Below, piece by piece: positions 9,137-17,680 of a DNA stretch of 42,704 bases. Position 1 is the stretch's first letter; every line of letters starts with the position of its first letter. The DNA lies in the IMG/VR virus record IMGVR_UViG_3300018411_001112, positions 1 to 42,704 of that record. One strand, given 5' to 3'. The translations under genes were made by a program, and so were the position numbers. A model generated the notes under the pieces. That model was given only the letters and a program-made list of their open reading frames with translations, had not been told where the DNA came from and ran no database searches. The DNA comes from a virus.

Positions 9137-11800
9137 CTATATTTCTACATCGCATCCATCTACTACAAATAAATCAGGCATATTATATTGAATGTCCCGA
9201 GCCTCATTACAAGCATTGATATTGCTGCAAGAAAGCAACGATCGACTTAATCGAAGTTCTCCCGCTGATGTAGTTACGACAAAATCAGACTGATGGGACT
9301 TAATATAAGTCGAAACTTCACGCGAAAAACCATTTCTTTGCAGCAGGATCGTTAGAGGGTTTGTCGTTCCATATTCAACAAATTCATACCAATTATTTTC
9401 GAACTCCGTAAGTTGGTGAATGCGCTTATATTCATTTGAAAAGCGAAGGAAATAATTAGAAATACTAAAAAGGATGGTATTTTCAATTACTTCTAAGGTA
9501 TCCGCAAAGACGACATTCTTATGCTCTGCTGAACCAGTGTATCGTGTTTTCTCGTGCTTGTTTATCCAGAAATTATTAGGATGCGCTTCTCTATATTCAA
9601 TAGCCTTTTTCATAATACTGCTCAAGCCGGTACCTTCCATCCACTGGATAAGGATTACAGCATACCAACGAAGCAATGCACGCTGACCATTTTCGCTAAC
9701 TTTGCCAAGAGATGTATATTCATACTTCTCCCATTTGAAAATCCTGCATAGCTTTTCAAGGAAGGCCAGCACATCATCATATACAAAATGCCCCTCCACA
9801 CGTTCCGGATACTTAAGTCCGAATGAAATGGCTGCAGATAAGTTTTGTGCTTGGTCAACAGATATATTTATATCATCATCAAGCAGAGAAGCAGATTCTT
9901 GAAAATTCTCCCTAATTTTATTTTCGTCCACCTCATTCAATAATGTTGAAAACTCACGTCTCACCAAACTGTTTCTGTTCTCCAAAATATCTCGGAGCAA
10001 AATGAGCGCAAATTTTCGCATCATTGTATGTGCTTCTTCTGATTGGTTGGTATTACGTTTTTCGATTTCAATATCCCCGGCGAGCAACTTGGATACTATG
10101 TATTTTTTCTCAACCTCCTGCAAGCCAGTTTTTCCAGATTCAATAGACAATTTTTGATCCGGGACCGGTGCTTGCAGTAGTTCGACATAGCCCTGCTCTG
10201 TGATTTTATCTCCTTGGGCAACTAAAAAAACATTACCGTATAAGTTGAACCGTATACGTCCAACACGACCAATCAAATTTCTGAAATCTACGGGCGTCAT
10301 CATCGAACGATTAATCTTAAAATCGGTTATAAATAGATTATCGGCAGGCAGATTTACCCCTTCCAAAAGGGTACTAGTACAGAACATGATTGTTATCTTG
10401 CCCTTTCGGAACAAGTCTTCAATTCGCATACGTATGGACGAAGGTAAGTACCCGATGTGGTAGGCAACACCCTTTTTTATTATTTCGGTTAAATAATACT
10501 CGCCGTGAACCTCGTTGCGGATATCTCGTGATAAATCTTCAAGGTCTTTATCACCGCTTTCTGGAAGCAAATTGGAAAATTCACGCGCAAAATCAATCGC
10601 TTTGTTTTTACCATTACAATATACAATAGTCTGCTGGCGATTTTCAGGTGATTTCTTTATATTAATAACTTCGAACATTCTGAGAAAATCAATTAAAGTA
10701 GCATCGGATTTCTGAATGGTCGATAAGTGAACCAGTTCCTCGGCATAATCATTGTATGAGCTGATAGTATGGCTGTTTAAGTCAATTAAAAACTTGATTT
10801 GTGCCACAGGTGAAAATGTCGACCTGAGCCTATTATCTGCATTTGTCTCTTCTGAAAGTAGTCTCAGATATACCTCTGGGTTAGGAATATTGGGTGAGGC
10901 AAAAATAATATGAGGCTTCTGAGGTCGCTTTAGTAGCATATCGACAACTTTATAATAAAAAGGACCTCTGCTATTTTTCCCGGACAATTTATGCGCTTCA
11001 TCAATGAATAGGTAATCAATCTGCAAATTTGGCTTGCTGATAAATAGATACAACAATCTTTCCGGTGTAAGAACAAGAATAAAATTATGCTGTCCTTCAA
11101 GGGCTAAGTCTCCAGCGGCAGTAATTACGCGATAATTTTGTTGCTGTAAGTATTCTTTTAGATCATTAATAATTTGGCTTCGATTTTCATTTATTAGTGC
11201 TTTTGTCGGAACAATTAATGCAAAATTTTTCTTTGCTCCTTGCCTGACTTGCTCCTTTATAAACATTCGCATGATGAAGGATTTGCCCATAGAAGTCGGA
11301 CCAGAATAGCTGAAATATGGGTCGTCTAAGTGATCATACGCATTCTTCTGCGCACCAAAAAAACGCAAATCTGGCTCAGCGGGTATTGTAAGATAATGAC
11401 TCTGAAATTCTGAAAATACTCTTTCAAGTGCAGAAGGCGCTTGATAATTGCTCTTTATTATTTTTTGTCCCTGATGATTCCCTGTGTAGGAAAGGACCGA
11501 TCCGGCAACCATATTTACGTCTTCGTTGTCTGGATATAGTTCATGTAGCAGTATTACTATTTCCTGCGCCCACATTTTGTGATTATCTTTGTTTTCGGAA
11601 CACGTCGATTTAGAAAGCAAATCGGCAAATCTTAGTGCTGAAGTAATATCAATCTCTCTGGATTGCCTTTTTGTTGTCAGCTCAAATTTCTGCAGGGCAT
11701 AATTATAGAGTATGTTATCATAAAGTTCATTCAGAAATGGATTGTGTTCGATACCACTAAATATAGCATCACCAAGATTAATCTTCTTAACATCGTTCAT
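9137..11800 (-). CDS. hamB: HamB, Ski2-like helicase of a Hachiman defence system
   Basis: 887-residue superfamily 2 helicase. Visible motifs are Walker A YSGPTSMGKSF (about 165-175), VPTKALINE (Ia), TPERLL (Ib), FIDEAHKLSG (Walker B, DEAH at about 267-270), ASPNIPNPE in place of the usual SAT (III), STLLEGVNLPADNL (V) and NLIGRVGRIRFNLYG (VI). The GPTSMGKS loop and Ski2-like layout, directly after a DUF1837-type gene, match HamB. Published work describes HamB as scanning DNA and keeping the HamA nuclease silent until damage or phage intermediates appear. Its ATG overlaps the hamA stop as ATGA, so the two are translationally coupled. It ends 13 bases before the likely mcrB start. Confidence 0.88.
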   Translation of the reverse strand: MNDVKKINLGDAIFSGIEHNPFLNELYDNILYNYALQKFELTTKRQSREIDITSALRFADLLSKSTCSENKDNHKMWAQEIVILLHELYPDNEDVNMVAGSVLSYTGNHQGQKIIKSNYQAPSALERVFSEFQSHYLTIPAEPDLRFFGAQKNAYDHLDDPYFSYSGPTSMGKSFIMRMFIKEQVRQGAKKNFALIVPTKALINENRSQIINDLKEYLQQQNYRVITAAGDLALEGQHNFILVLTPERLLYLFISKPNLQIDYLFIDEAHKLSGKNSRGPFYYKVVDMLLKRPQKPHIIFASPNIPNPEVYLRLLSEETNADNRLRSTFSPVAQIKFLIDLNSHTISSYNDYAEELVHLSTIQKSDATLIDFLRMFEVINIKKSPENRQQTIVYCNGKNKAIDFAREFSNLLPESGDKDLEDLSRDIRNEVHGEYYLTEIIKKGVAYHIGYLPSSIRMRIEDLFRKGKITIMFCTSTLLEGVNLPADNLFITDFKINRSMMTPVDFRNLIGRVGRIRFNLYGNVFLVAQGDKITEQGYVELLQAPVPDQKLSIESGKTGLQEVEKKYIVSKLLAGDIEIEKRNTNQSEEAHTMMRKFALILLRDILENRNSLVRREFSTLLNEVDENKIRENFQESASLLDDDINISVDQAQNLSAAISFGLKYPERVEGHFVYDDVLAFLEKLCRIFKWEKYEYTSLGKVSENGQRALLRWYAVILIQWMEGTGLSSIMKKAIEYREAHPNNFWINKHEKTRYTGSAEHKNVVFADTLEVIENTILFSISNYFLRFSNEYKRIHQLTEFENNWYEFVEYGTTNPLTILLQRNGFSREVSTYIKSHQSDFVVTTSAGELRLSRSLLSCSNINACNEARDIQYNMPDLFVVDGCDVEI

Positions 11801-12723
11801 AACATAACATCCCCCTTCATGACGTTCTCCATGATGGCCTTTTTCTCGGTTTCGGCATCATCAAAGGGCAGGATGTAAAAATAGAATGAGTGTGATCCAA
11901 GTCTGCTGGTCTGAATTTTTTCTGCAATGTACTTTGCATGCTGTTTTATATCATAAGCCATTTTTTGCATTACTAGGTTCTCGTATTCTTCTGAAGTGCG
12001 TCCAGCTGAAGACAAACCTATAGAGTAGCCAAGGAAAACACCATAAGCAGTGTTATAGCTTGGGGGTTTGCCTTGAGACGGTAAGATAAGGTCTTTGATG
12101 AGCTCAATTTCATCTGGGTCAAACGCGCGGTCGAGAATTGTCTTCTCGACCATTTTGATTTCACGAGCTTCATGCTGTTCAATGCGGAGGATACTTTCAA
12201 ATGATCGGTCAATAGCATCCTTAATTTCACCTATGACATTAGATGCACCAAACACCATCTGACAACGTTGATCAGATCCTGGAGCAAATAGATGTATGCT
12301 TTCACATGCACTGCCAAACTGTGATAATTCAGTCGAAAGCTCCACTCTACTCATTAGCTTTGGAGCGCCAAGCATGTCCTCCAAAAAAGTATATACAAGC
12401 ATTTCGCCGAGTTCATTACCACAACCCTTTGTATCTGCTGCTCCGTTTTCGCGCATAATCCTCAAAGCCTGTGCTGTTACTGAATCCAAATCGTCCTCAA
12501 GCCTAAAATCTTCAAGTTTTGCACGGGAAAAGACATAGCGACCAATATTACGATACAGCATGGTTTCCAAATCGCTGGAATAAAACTTGTTGTTTCGTAA
12601 GGCCAAATGGAAAAGACGCAGTTGTTCCGGCATACACAAGCCGAGGTTCTCACTATGATGAACCTCGACAAAAATGCCGTCTGTGCTTTTTCTTTTTAAT
12701 GTTTTAGCCAACACTCCACTCAT
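11797..12723 (-). CDS. hamA: HamA, DUF1837-family nuclease of a Hachiman defence system
   Basis: 308 residues from the ATG at 12723, chosen because GCGGGAGG lies six bases upstream; the frame is open 19 codons further. The middle has the DUF1837/HamA layout: CGNELGEMLVYTFLEDMLGAPKL (about 101-123), VELST (127-131), SIHLF (142-146) and QMVFGASNVIGEIKDAIDRSF (155-175). The C-terminus FYFYILPFDDAETEKKAIM is typical of the family. HamA is the effector that degrades DNA when HamB releases it. The ExK nuclease core is not obvious: E128 is followed by Ser two positions on, and only E166-I-K168 fits the spacing, so activity cannot be judged by eye. It lies 22 bases after hsdR and is coupled to hamB. 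Confidence 0.85.
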   Translation of the reverse strand: MSGVLAKTLKRKSTDGIFVEVHHSENLGLCMPEQLRLFHLALRNNKFYSSDLETMLYRNIGRYVFSRAKLEDFRLEDDLDSVTAQALRIMRENGAADTKGCGNELGEMLVYTFLEDMLGAPKLMSRVELSTELSQFGSACESIHLFAPGSDQRCQMVFGASNVIGEIKDAIDRSFESILRIEQHEAREIKMVEKTILDRAFDPDEIELIKDLILPSQGKPPSYNTAYGVFLGYSIGLSSAGRTSEEYENLVMQKMAYDIKQHAKYIAEKIQTSRLGSHSFYFYILPFDDAETEKKAIMENVMKGDVML

Positions 12724-12745
12724 GTTTTTCCTCCCGCAAAAGTCA

Positions 12746-15709
12746 CTATTCTTTTCTTGGTATCTGATACGCCTTGCCATCAGGATTATAAGTAAGATTG
12801 AAAACCATATCAGACAGCCATTTTTTGAAAGATGGGTTGTCTTGGAACTGCTTAAACAATTCCATATTGTCCGCCATGATAGAGAAGATCACCTGTTGCA
12901 AAGCACGCTCACTTTCCATTCGAGCATTTTGTGCATCGGAATTTTTCATGGCGTTTTTATACCTTTCATCTTTCGCCACCATTTCTGGAATTTCAAGAAT
13001 CTGGCGTCGGACATTATCTGCGTCATTCCAGTTGATATTTCCAAACATGTCATTGAAATTTGACAGGATTGATGACAGTAAATCCATCTCAGGATCAACA
13101 ACATGACCAATCTTGCCCGCAGGTACCGGAGGCACTTCAGCGTCCTCGTCTTCAAGTTTGATAGACATTACTTCCTGTGCTTCAAGACGATAGCTATCTA
13201 AATCAATAGCCTGCAAGATGCCCTGTGATAAATCATCTTCTCGTGGTGATGGCAGCTTCGGAATGAGTAGGTTTAGAAAGATAGACAAGCGCTCCCAATC
13301 GGCATTACCATAAGGGAGAATCGCTCCGAGAAAACCATAAGTGCGCACAAATGACTTTGCTGCGCTTTTGAATTTTATCTGATCATCTGTTTCCAATTCA
13401 TTGTAGACTGCTGTACATGCATCCAAAATCGGATCGATCCTGTCACGATCAGCGCCATCTAAGTATAAATTTACGAGAAGATCCACATGATCTGAGGAGT
13501 AGACCTGATAGTTATCCATGACGGCAATGAGGTCATATAACTTGTTCGGATCGGTCTCGCCAGAGAGAATAGTGGTACGGTAATACCTGGAAAATGACTC
13601 TTCGATGATAGACGCTGTATTTGCAAAGTCCAGTACGAAGGTATCATACTTTTTAGGACATGCACGGTTTAGGCGTGAGAGTGTCTGCACCGCTTTGATA
13701 TCATTAAGCATTTTATCTACATACATAGTATGGAGCAACGGCTCGTCAAAACCCGTTTGAAACATATCTGCGACTATCAAAAAACGATATGGATCAGTTT
13801 TTAGCGTTTTTGGAATTGCTGCATCAGGGAATCCATTAAGTGCTGCTGAAGTAAATGCTGGTTCCTGCCCCTGATACTTGTGTTCACCAGAGTATGCCAC
13901 GATAGCCTTATATGGACTGTGTCGAGCAGCAAGACATTTATTTATGGCGTAATAATATTCAACACAACGAGGAATGCTTGCCGTAACCACCATAGCGCGA
14001 GCCTGTCCACCGATTTTGCCTTTGGCAATAACCTGTTCGTGGAAGTGATCAATCATCATTTCTGCTTTATGAGCGATAGTATGGCTGTTGCTTTCGACAA
14101 AGGAACGCAACTTCTTCTGAGCGCGTTTCTTATCGAACATTGGATCGTCCTCGACAGTCTTCATCAATTTGTAGTAGCTGTCGATGGGAGTATAGTATTT
14201 CAGCACATCAAGAATAAAGCCCTCTTGAATCGCTTGTTTCATAGTATATACATGAAATGGGCGGTGTTTTATGTCTCCTCCGTCTTCAAACATAACGCCA
14301 AATGTCTCCAATGTCTTGTTCTTCGGTGTTGCAGTGAACGCGAAGTAGCTGGCATTGGTGAGCAGCTTACGGCCTTCCATCATGGCATTGATTTTATCTT
14401 CATTATCCATCTCGTCATCAGAGGCAAGTCCAGAAAGAGCTAAATTCATCTGCGCAGAATTTCGACCGCTCTGACCAGAGTGTGCCTCATCAATTAAAAG
14501 AGCGAATCGCTTATCCTTATGCTCTGCGCCGATATCTGGCAAAACATATGGAAACTTTTCGATGGTGGTAACGATAATACGTTTGCCGTCAGTGATCGCT
14601 TTACGTAAATCTCCAGAATGCTCAGCCCACGCAACAGTATTTTGAACTTGCATAAACTGTTTAATGGTATCTCTAATCTGCTTGTCAAGAATACGTCGGT
14701 CGGTAACCACCAACACAGAATCAATAATGGGGTGGCCATTTTGCTCAAGGCCAATCAACTGGTGTGCGAGCCAAGCAATAGAATTTGACTTTCCACTTCC
14801 GGCGCTGTGTTGAATTAGATATCGCTGACCCATCCCGTTATTTTTGACATCCGTCAGTAACTTTTCAACGCAATCCAATTGATGATAACGAGGAAAAATC
14901 TGTTTAACAGTTTTTTTCTTAGTCTCCGGATCTATTTCCTCAACAACTTGTGCGTAATTTTCAATGATACGACTAAGTTTGTTTTTTGTTAGGATATCCT
15001 TCCACAAATAATCCGTCATTAATCCATCCGGATTTGGAGGATTACCAGCACCGTCTTTATATCCTTTATCAAAAGGAAGAAACCAGCTGTCTTTACCAGA
15101 AAGTTTAGTACAAAATTTCACGCGGGTATCGTCTACGGCGAAATGCACCATGCAACGTTTAAACTGAAACAATAGTTCTCTTGGATTCCGGTCAGTCTTG
15201 TACTGTTCAACTGCGTCATCCACCGTCTGCTTTGTAAGCTGATTTTTTAATTCAAATGTAATAACAGGTAAACCGTTTATAAAAATACACAGATCCAGAG
15301 CCAACATCGTTGAATCCATAGAATATTTCAATTGCCTGGTAACGCTGAATATGTTTTTTTCATGCATTAGTTTAGCCTTATTGTTATTCTCAGTCGGTGT
15401 CAAATAAAACATAACAAGATCTGCAGGGTAAATTTTTACACCATTGCGCAACACATCTACAACGCCTCGCTTGGCAATTTCACCTTGCAACCGATTAAGA
15501 AATTGATTGTATTTTTGCCTGTTTTTCCTAATTCCAAGCAATTCTATTTGCTCAGATTGAGTTTCTTCTAAAAAACGAATTAGACGGGCTTCATCAATGG
15601 CATATTCACGGTTGAAATCGGCGTTTTCGCCTTGTTCATAGCCGTTATGAGTTACAAGATAATTAACAATTAGTGTTTCAAAACCCTGTTCTTTTACATT
15701 AGTTACCAT
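12746..15709 (-). CDS. hsdR: Type I restriction enzyme subunit R (HsdR)
   Basis: 987 residues. HsdR translocates DNA and cuts it far from the recognition site, in complex with HsdM and HsdS. Seen in order: RecB-like nuclease core PVITFELKNQ with E-x-K and AVEQYK (about 165-190), Walker A HSAGSGKSNSIAW (about 320), DEAH box LLIDEAHSGQSG, SF2 motif III FTATPKNKT, and DMFQTGFDEPLLHTMYVDK with LSRLNRACP (motifs V and VI), then a helical C-terminal domain. I start at the ATG at 15709, which has GAGGAGG seven bases upstream; the frame extends 15 codons further without a site. It overlaps the DUF4145 gene by 11 bases. All key motifs look intact. Confidence 0.95.
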   Translation of the reverse strand: MVTNVKEQGFETLIVNYLVTHNGYEQGENADFNREYAIDEARLIRFLEETQSEQIELLGIRKNRQKYNQFLNRLQGEIAKRGVVDVLRNGVKIYPADLVMFYLTPTENNNKAKLMHEKNIFSVTRQLKYSMDSTMLALDLCIFINGLPVITFELKNQLTKQTVDDAVEQYKTDRNPRELLFQFKRCMVHFAVDDTRVKFCTKLSGKDSWFLPFDKGYKDGAGNPPNPDGLMTDYLWKDILTKNKLSRIIENYAQVVEEIDPETKKKTVKQIFPRYHQLDCVEKLLTDVKNNGMGQRYLIQHSAGSGKSNSIAWLAHQLIGLEQNGHPIIDSVLVVTDRRILDKQIRDTIKQFMQVQNTVAWAEHSGDLRKAITDGKRIIVTTIEKFPYVLPDIGAEHKDKRFALLIDEAHSGQSGRNSAQMNLALSGLASDDEMDNEDKINAMMEGRKLLTNASYFAFTATPKNKTLETFGVMFEDGGDIKHRPFHVYTMKQAIQEGFILDVLKYYTPIDSYYKLMKTVEDDPMFDKKRAQKKLRSFVESNSHTIAHKAEMMIDHFHEQVIAKGKIGGQARAMVVTASIPRCVEYYYAINKCLAARHSPYKAIVAYSGEHKYQGQEPAFTSAALNGFPDAAIPKTLKTDPYRFLIVADMFQTGFDEPLLHTMYVDKMLNDIKAVQTLSRLNRACPKKYDTFVLDFANTASIIEESFSRYYRTTILSGETDPNKLYDLIAVMDNYQVYSSDHVDLLVNLYLDGADRDRIDPILDACTAVYNELETDDQIKFKSAAKSFVRTYGFLGAILPYGNADWERLSIFLNLLIPKLPSPREDDLSQGILQAIDLDSYRLEAQEVMSIKLEDEDAEVPPVPAGKIGHVVDPEMDLLSSILSNFNDMFGNINWNDADNVRRQILEIPEMVAKDERYKNAMKNSDAQNARMESERALQQVIFSIMADNMELFKQFQDNPSFKKWLSDMVFNLTYNPDGKAYQIPRKE

Positions 15710-16310
15710 TACCGCACCTCCTCTGTCTAGCCATTTCAGGTAACTTGTAAACATTTATGAGTAAATGCATAATAAAAGTAATTGCTAATTCAGCCTCTTC
15801 TTTAGTCGCCTCATCTAACTCATGTATGTACTGATTACCTAATTCTCTGATTTTGTCTACCCATGTACGATTGTGCCTCGATATATATCCTTCAGTCTCT
15901 AAATAGTTAACATACTCAATAAATCTAAGATTTGATTGAGCTCCTAAATCTGCGGATATATGCATTATCATTGTGCGAGCAATCATTATTACAGCATAAT
16001 GACATTCATTTGAAAAACACCTTCTACACTCATAATACATTTTTTGTATTCTATCAGGTACATATGGAATATCTTCGAATGGTAGGAATTGGGACTGAGG
16101 TATTATTTTCCCATCAAGCCCAATCGTAATAGGCATAAAACATTCCGGGCACTTAAATATGTGATATTTTATAGCACCTGATTCGAGATCAAATATTCTT
16201 GTGTCTGATGAAGCACGCACTCTTACGTTACAATAAGGGCAGTTTAATGTATGTTGAATAATTTCTTTAATCTTAACTTTCTCCCATTTCCACTCTTTAA
16301 TATCGAGCAT
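15699..16310 (-). CDS. DUF4145-like zinc-ribbon protein inside the Type I operon
   Basis: 203 residues. The N-terminus has two Cys pairs, LNCPYCNV and FKCPECFMP, about 30 residues apart, which would form a zinc ribbon. The remainder is helical and resembles the DUF4145/HEPN-like group: ECHYAVIMIARTMIMHISADLGA, then IRELGNQYIHELDEATKEEAE. The start ATG overlaps the hsdS stop as TAATG, and the 3' end overlaps hsdR, so it is embedded and translationally coupled within hsdMSR. Genes of this type are often found in Type I loci, but I know of no settled role; a regulatory or RNA/toxin-like function would be speculation. Some members carry a HEPN R-x4-6-H motif, which I do not see clearly here. Confidence 0.75.
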   Translation of the reverse strand: MLDIKEWKWEKVKIKEIIQHTLNCPYCNVRVRASSDTRIFDLESGAIKYHIFKCPECFMPITIGLDGKIIPQSQFLPFEDIPYVPDRIQKMYYECRRCFSNECHYAVIMIARTMIMHISADLGAQSNLRFIEYVNYLETEGYISRHNRTWVDKIRELGNQYIHELDEATKEEAELAITFIMHLLINVYKLPEMARQRRCGNGN

Positions 16311-17680
16311 TAATGATCACCGCCTTCATCAAACGGTTCATCATCTACAAATTCTTCTCCGTCTTCATATGACTCATCTGTTGCTTCCTCGACATACTCA
16401 AAGTTTGGAATTGCCACACCACGCACATCAATTTGACCTGTAACCACATCGGAAATAAGCTTTGTACGGAGCTCATGCAAAACCCCAATTTCTTGCAATA
16501 GACAATCTTTGTAATTTTGGGTCTTATGAGCATATCCACTGAGATGCTGCATGATTGCTTCCTGCTCTTTAAGAGGGGGCACAGGTAAAACAATTGTTTT
16601 GAAATCTCCAGTATATAAACGCCAAAAGCCTTCAATGATTCCTCGTACTCGAATTCGTAGCTCTCTACGGCATTTTTCACTTTTAAGAACCATTTCCCCA
16701 AAAGCAGGAATAATTTTGCTTTGATTAGGAATTAGAACAGTGTAGTCAGGACTTATAACACCCATCTGTGGGGACAAGGCGAAAACACCTAAATGTGCTT
16801 TTAATCTGTTTAGAACAAGATCATTTGTATAACATATTTTCCCACCTTGATATGATTCAGAGAGCATCCTTCTTTCATCTAGCTGATCATTTGGCACTAA
16901 GCCATATTTTTGGCTCATTGATAGATGTTGTTCTTTACCTTCAACTGAACGTTCATCTCGTTCAGAAAAAAGATATTTACATCGCAATACTTCCCAGTGT
17001 GCCGGCACTTTTCCAATCCACTCAATTCCCGAATCTTTCATGGAAACTTTGGTATCTAGTCCGGATGTAATGATATTGGAAATATGTGTCCTTTCCCTTT
17101 CTTGCAGGAGTGCAATTTCTTTTTTCTTCGCAGTAATTATTTTGTTTATTTCCGATGTTTTCCAATCAAGATATTGGACTATCTGATTTTGCTCATCGAG
17201 TGAAGGAACAAGTATTTCATGATTAATAAGATCCTTTCCAGAAAGTGTCTGTCGAACCCCTTCTCCCAGACCGTTAAATATCAATCTCTTATACCAATCA
17301 TAATACTGGTAAAAAAAATATTTCGTGTTCAATTCCGCGCGAGGCTTGAGACGTATATAAGCAGAGCTCATTATGCCCTTTTCGGGAACAAGACCAACTC
17401 GGCTAGTCGATATATTTTCCAAATCAATTAGCTTAAATACTAGCTCATTTTCATTAAATATTTGATAGGTTGCATAGTCTGATGGAGATAGCCCGATAGG
17501 TTTTTCTCCGTTGTTTCGAATCACACCGTTTAAAGTAAGTGAAAGAATATTGCTCTCGTTGTTATTTTTATTCAAAGTTTTAGGATTAGAAAAAAATCGC
17601 TTGGCTTTTTCACAAGCCCAATGGGCTGGATAATCATGATTCCATAGAATTATCGAAGGTGAATACAATGGGTATCTCAT
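16310..17680 (-). CDS. hsdS: Type I restriction specificity subunit HsdS
   Basis: 456 residues that set the bipartite DNA target of the Type I enzyme. The protein has two target recognition domains (about 1-165 and 205-375), each followed by a conserved helical spacer: SLDEQNQIVQYLDWKTSEINKI with a coiled coil of Lys, Glu and Leu, and PPLKEQEAIMQHLSGYAHK. The second domain opens with the classic IEWIGKVPAHWEVLRCKYLF. The C-terminal tail after VTGQIDVRG is very acidic, with many Glu and Asp, and is unusual in length. The ATG overlaps the hsdM stop as ATGA. Both half-sites look intact, so the system could be functional. The recognition sequence cannot be predicted by eye. Confidence 0.93.
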   Translation of the reverse strand: MRYPLYSPSIILWNHDYPAHWACEKAKRFFSNPKTLNKNNNESNILSLTLNGVIRNNGEKPIGLSPSDYATYQIFNENELVFKLIDLENISTSRVGLVPEKGIMSSAYIRLKPRAELNTKYFFYQYYDWYKRLIFNGLGEGVRQTLSGKDLINHEILVPSLDEQNQIVQYLDWKTSEINKIITAKKKEIALLQERERTHISNIITSGLDTKVSMKDSGIEWIGKVPAHWEVLRCKYLFSERDERSVEGKEQHLSMSQKYGLVPNDQLDERRMLSESYQGGKICYTNDLVLNRLKAHLGVFALSPQMGVISPDYTVLIPNQSKIIPAFGEMVLKSEKCRRELRIRVRGIIEGFWRLYTGDFKTIVLPVPPLKEQEAIMQHLSGYAHKTQNYKDCLLQEIGVLHELRTKLISDVVTGQIDVRGVAIPNFEYVEEATDESYEDGEEFVDDEPFDEGGDH

